A DNA stretch of 64,000 nucleotides, taken from contig NC_092571.1 of the NCBI RefSeq assembly GCF_037975245.1, forward strand, positions 23,193,564 to 23,257,563, written 5' to 3'. Position numbers and translations under genes: made by a program. Each line of letters opens with the position of its first letter. Within the stretch, counting starts at the first letter, position 1. Below the pieces are notes generated by a model. It ran no database searches, was not told the origin of the DNA, and was given only the letters and a program-made list of their open reading frames with translations. Below are positions 63,837 to 64,000 of the stretch, piece by piece. The DNA comes from Apostichopus japonicus. Lineage: Eukaryota > Echinodermata > Holothuroidea > Aspidochirotida > Stichopodidae.

Positions 63837-64000
63837 AGATAAATGTATCAAAGATAGAGGAAAGACAAGACATGAATATTCAATGAAATCATTTTTTTTT
63901 ACAATAATGTGTGTCAAACTTGACATGAAAGCAACTTATTCTTACAACTATTTAGCATTAGCTATTAACATGGACTATCCGAAAGAAAAATGCATTTCCA
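63837..64000. other. 3' UTR or flank
   Basis: AT-rich with a T run at 63892-63900. No standard AATAAA is seen before the window ends. Confidence 0.35.

Overview
This is a window of animal nuclear DNA, not bacterial or viral: genes are split into short exons with GT/AG borders, introns are kilobases long, and most of the sequence is AT-rich and packed with transposon remnants, microsatellites and minisatellites. The mix (tRNA- and snRNA-headed SINEs, LINE fragments, many small hAT-like elements, and a long foldback element like the TU elements of sea urchins) suggests a marine invertebrate deuterostome, probably an echinoderm and perhaps a sea cucumber. That assignment is inference.

Four protein-coding loci can be supported. 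(1) At 704-2410 (+) are the last two exons of an unrecognised protein whose 5' part lies outside the window. (2) At 8865-13409 (+) is a complete three-exon gene for a 163-residue secreted cystine-knot protein of the DAN/NBL1 type. (3) At 45409-24068 (-) is the gene for D-2-hydroxyglutarate dehydrogenase; seven coding exons join in frame to 501 residues. About 7 kb further downstream, at 17108-16656, is a second, diverged version of its last exon with the same splice phase, which lacks a conserved active-site histidine. (4) At 63270-63836 (+) is an intronless 188-residue protein with one membrane segment and two YQN motifs in its tail.

Layout: 1-3.7 kb holds a SINE, the unknown gene and a small foldback element. 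3.8-6.6 kb is a broken LINE cut by a U2-snRNA-headed SINE and by two hAT-like MITEs. 8.9-13.4 kb is the NBL1-like gene, with a near-perfect hairpin in intron 2. 16.6-45.4 kb is the dehydrogenase locus; its introns and 3' flank hold a 3.8-kb foldback element inserted in a LINE, two minisatellites, a 756-bp tandem duplication and a 2.3-kb repeat rich in AGGTCA half-sites. 48.4-54.5 kb is a transposon graveyard with a MULE-like MITE, a broken hAT transposase and a nest of insertions four deep. 54.6-62 kb is mostly simple repeats and a large minisatellite, ahead of the final gene.

The most unusual items are the U2-headed SINE (two copies that both start exactly at U2 position +1), the second last exon of the dehydrogenase, and the foldback element whose arms are built of units of about 145 bp. 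The four genes show no functional link to each other. All splicing was read by eye from the sequence, with no transcript support.
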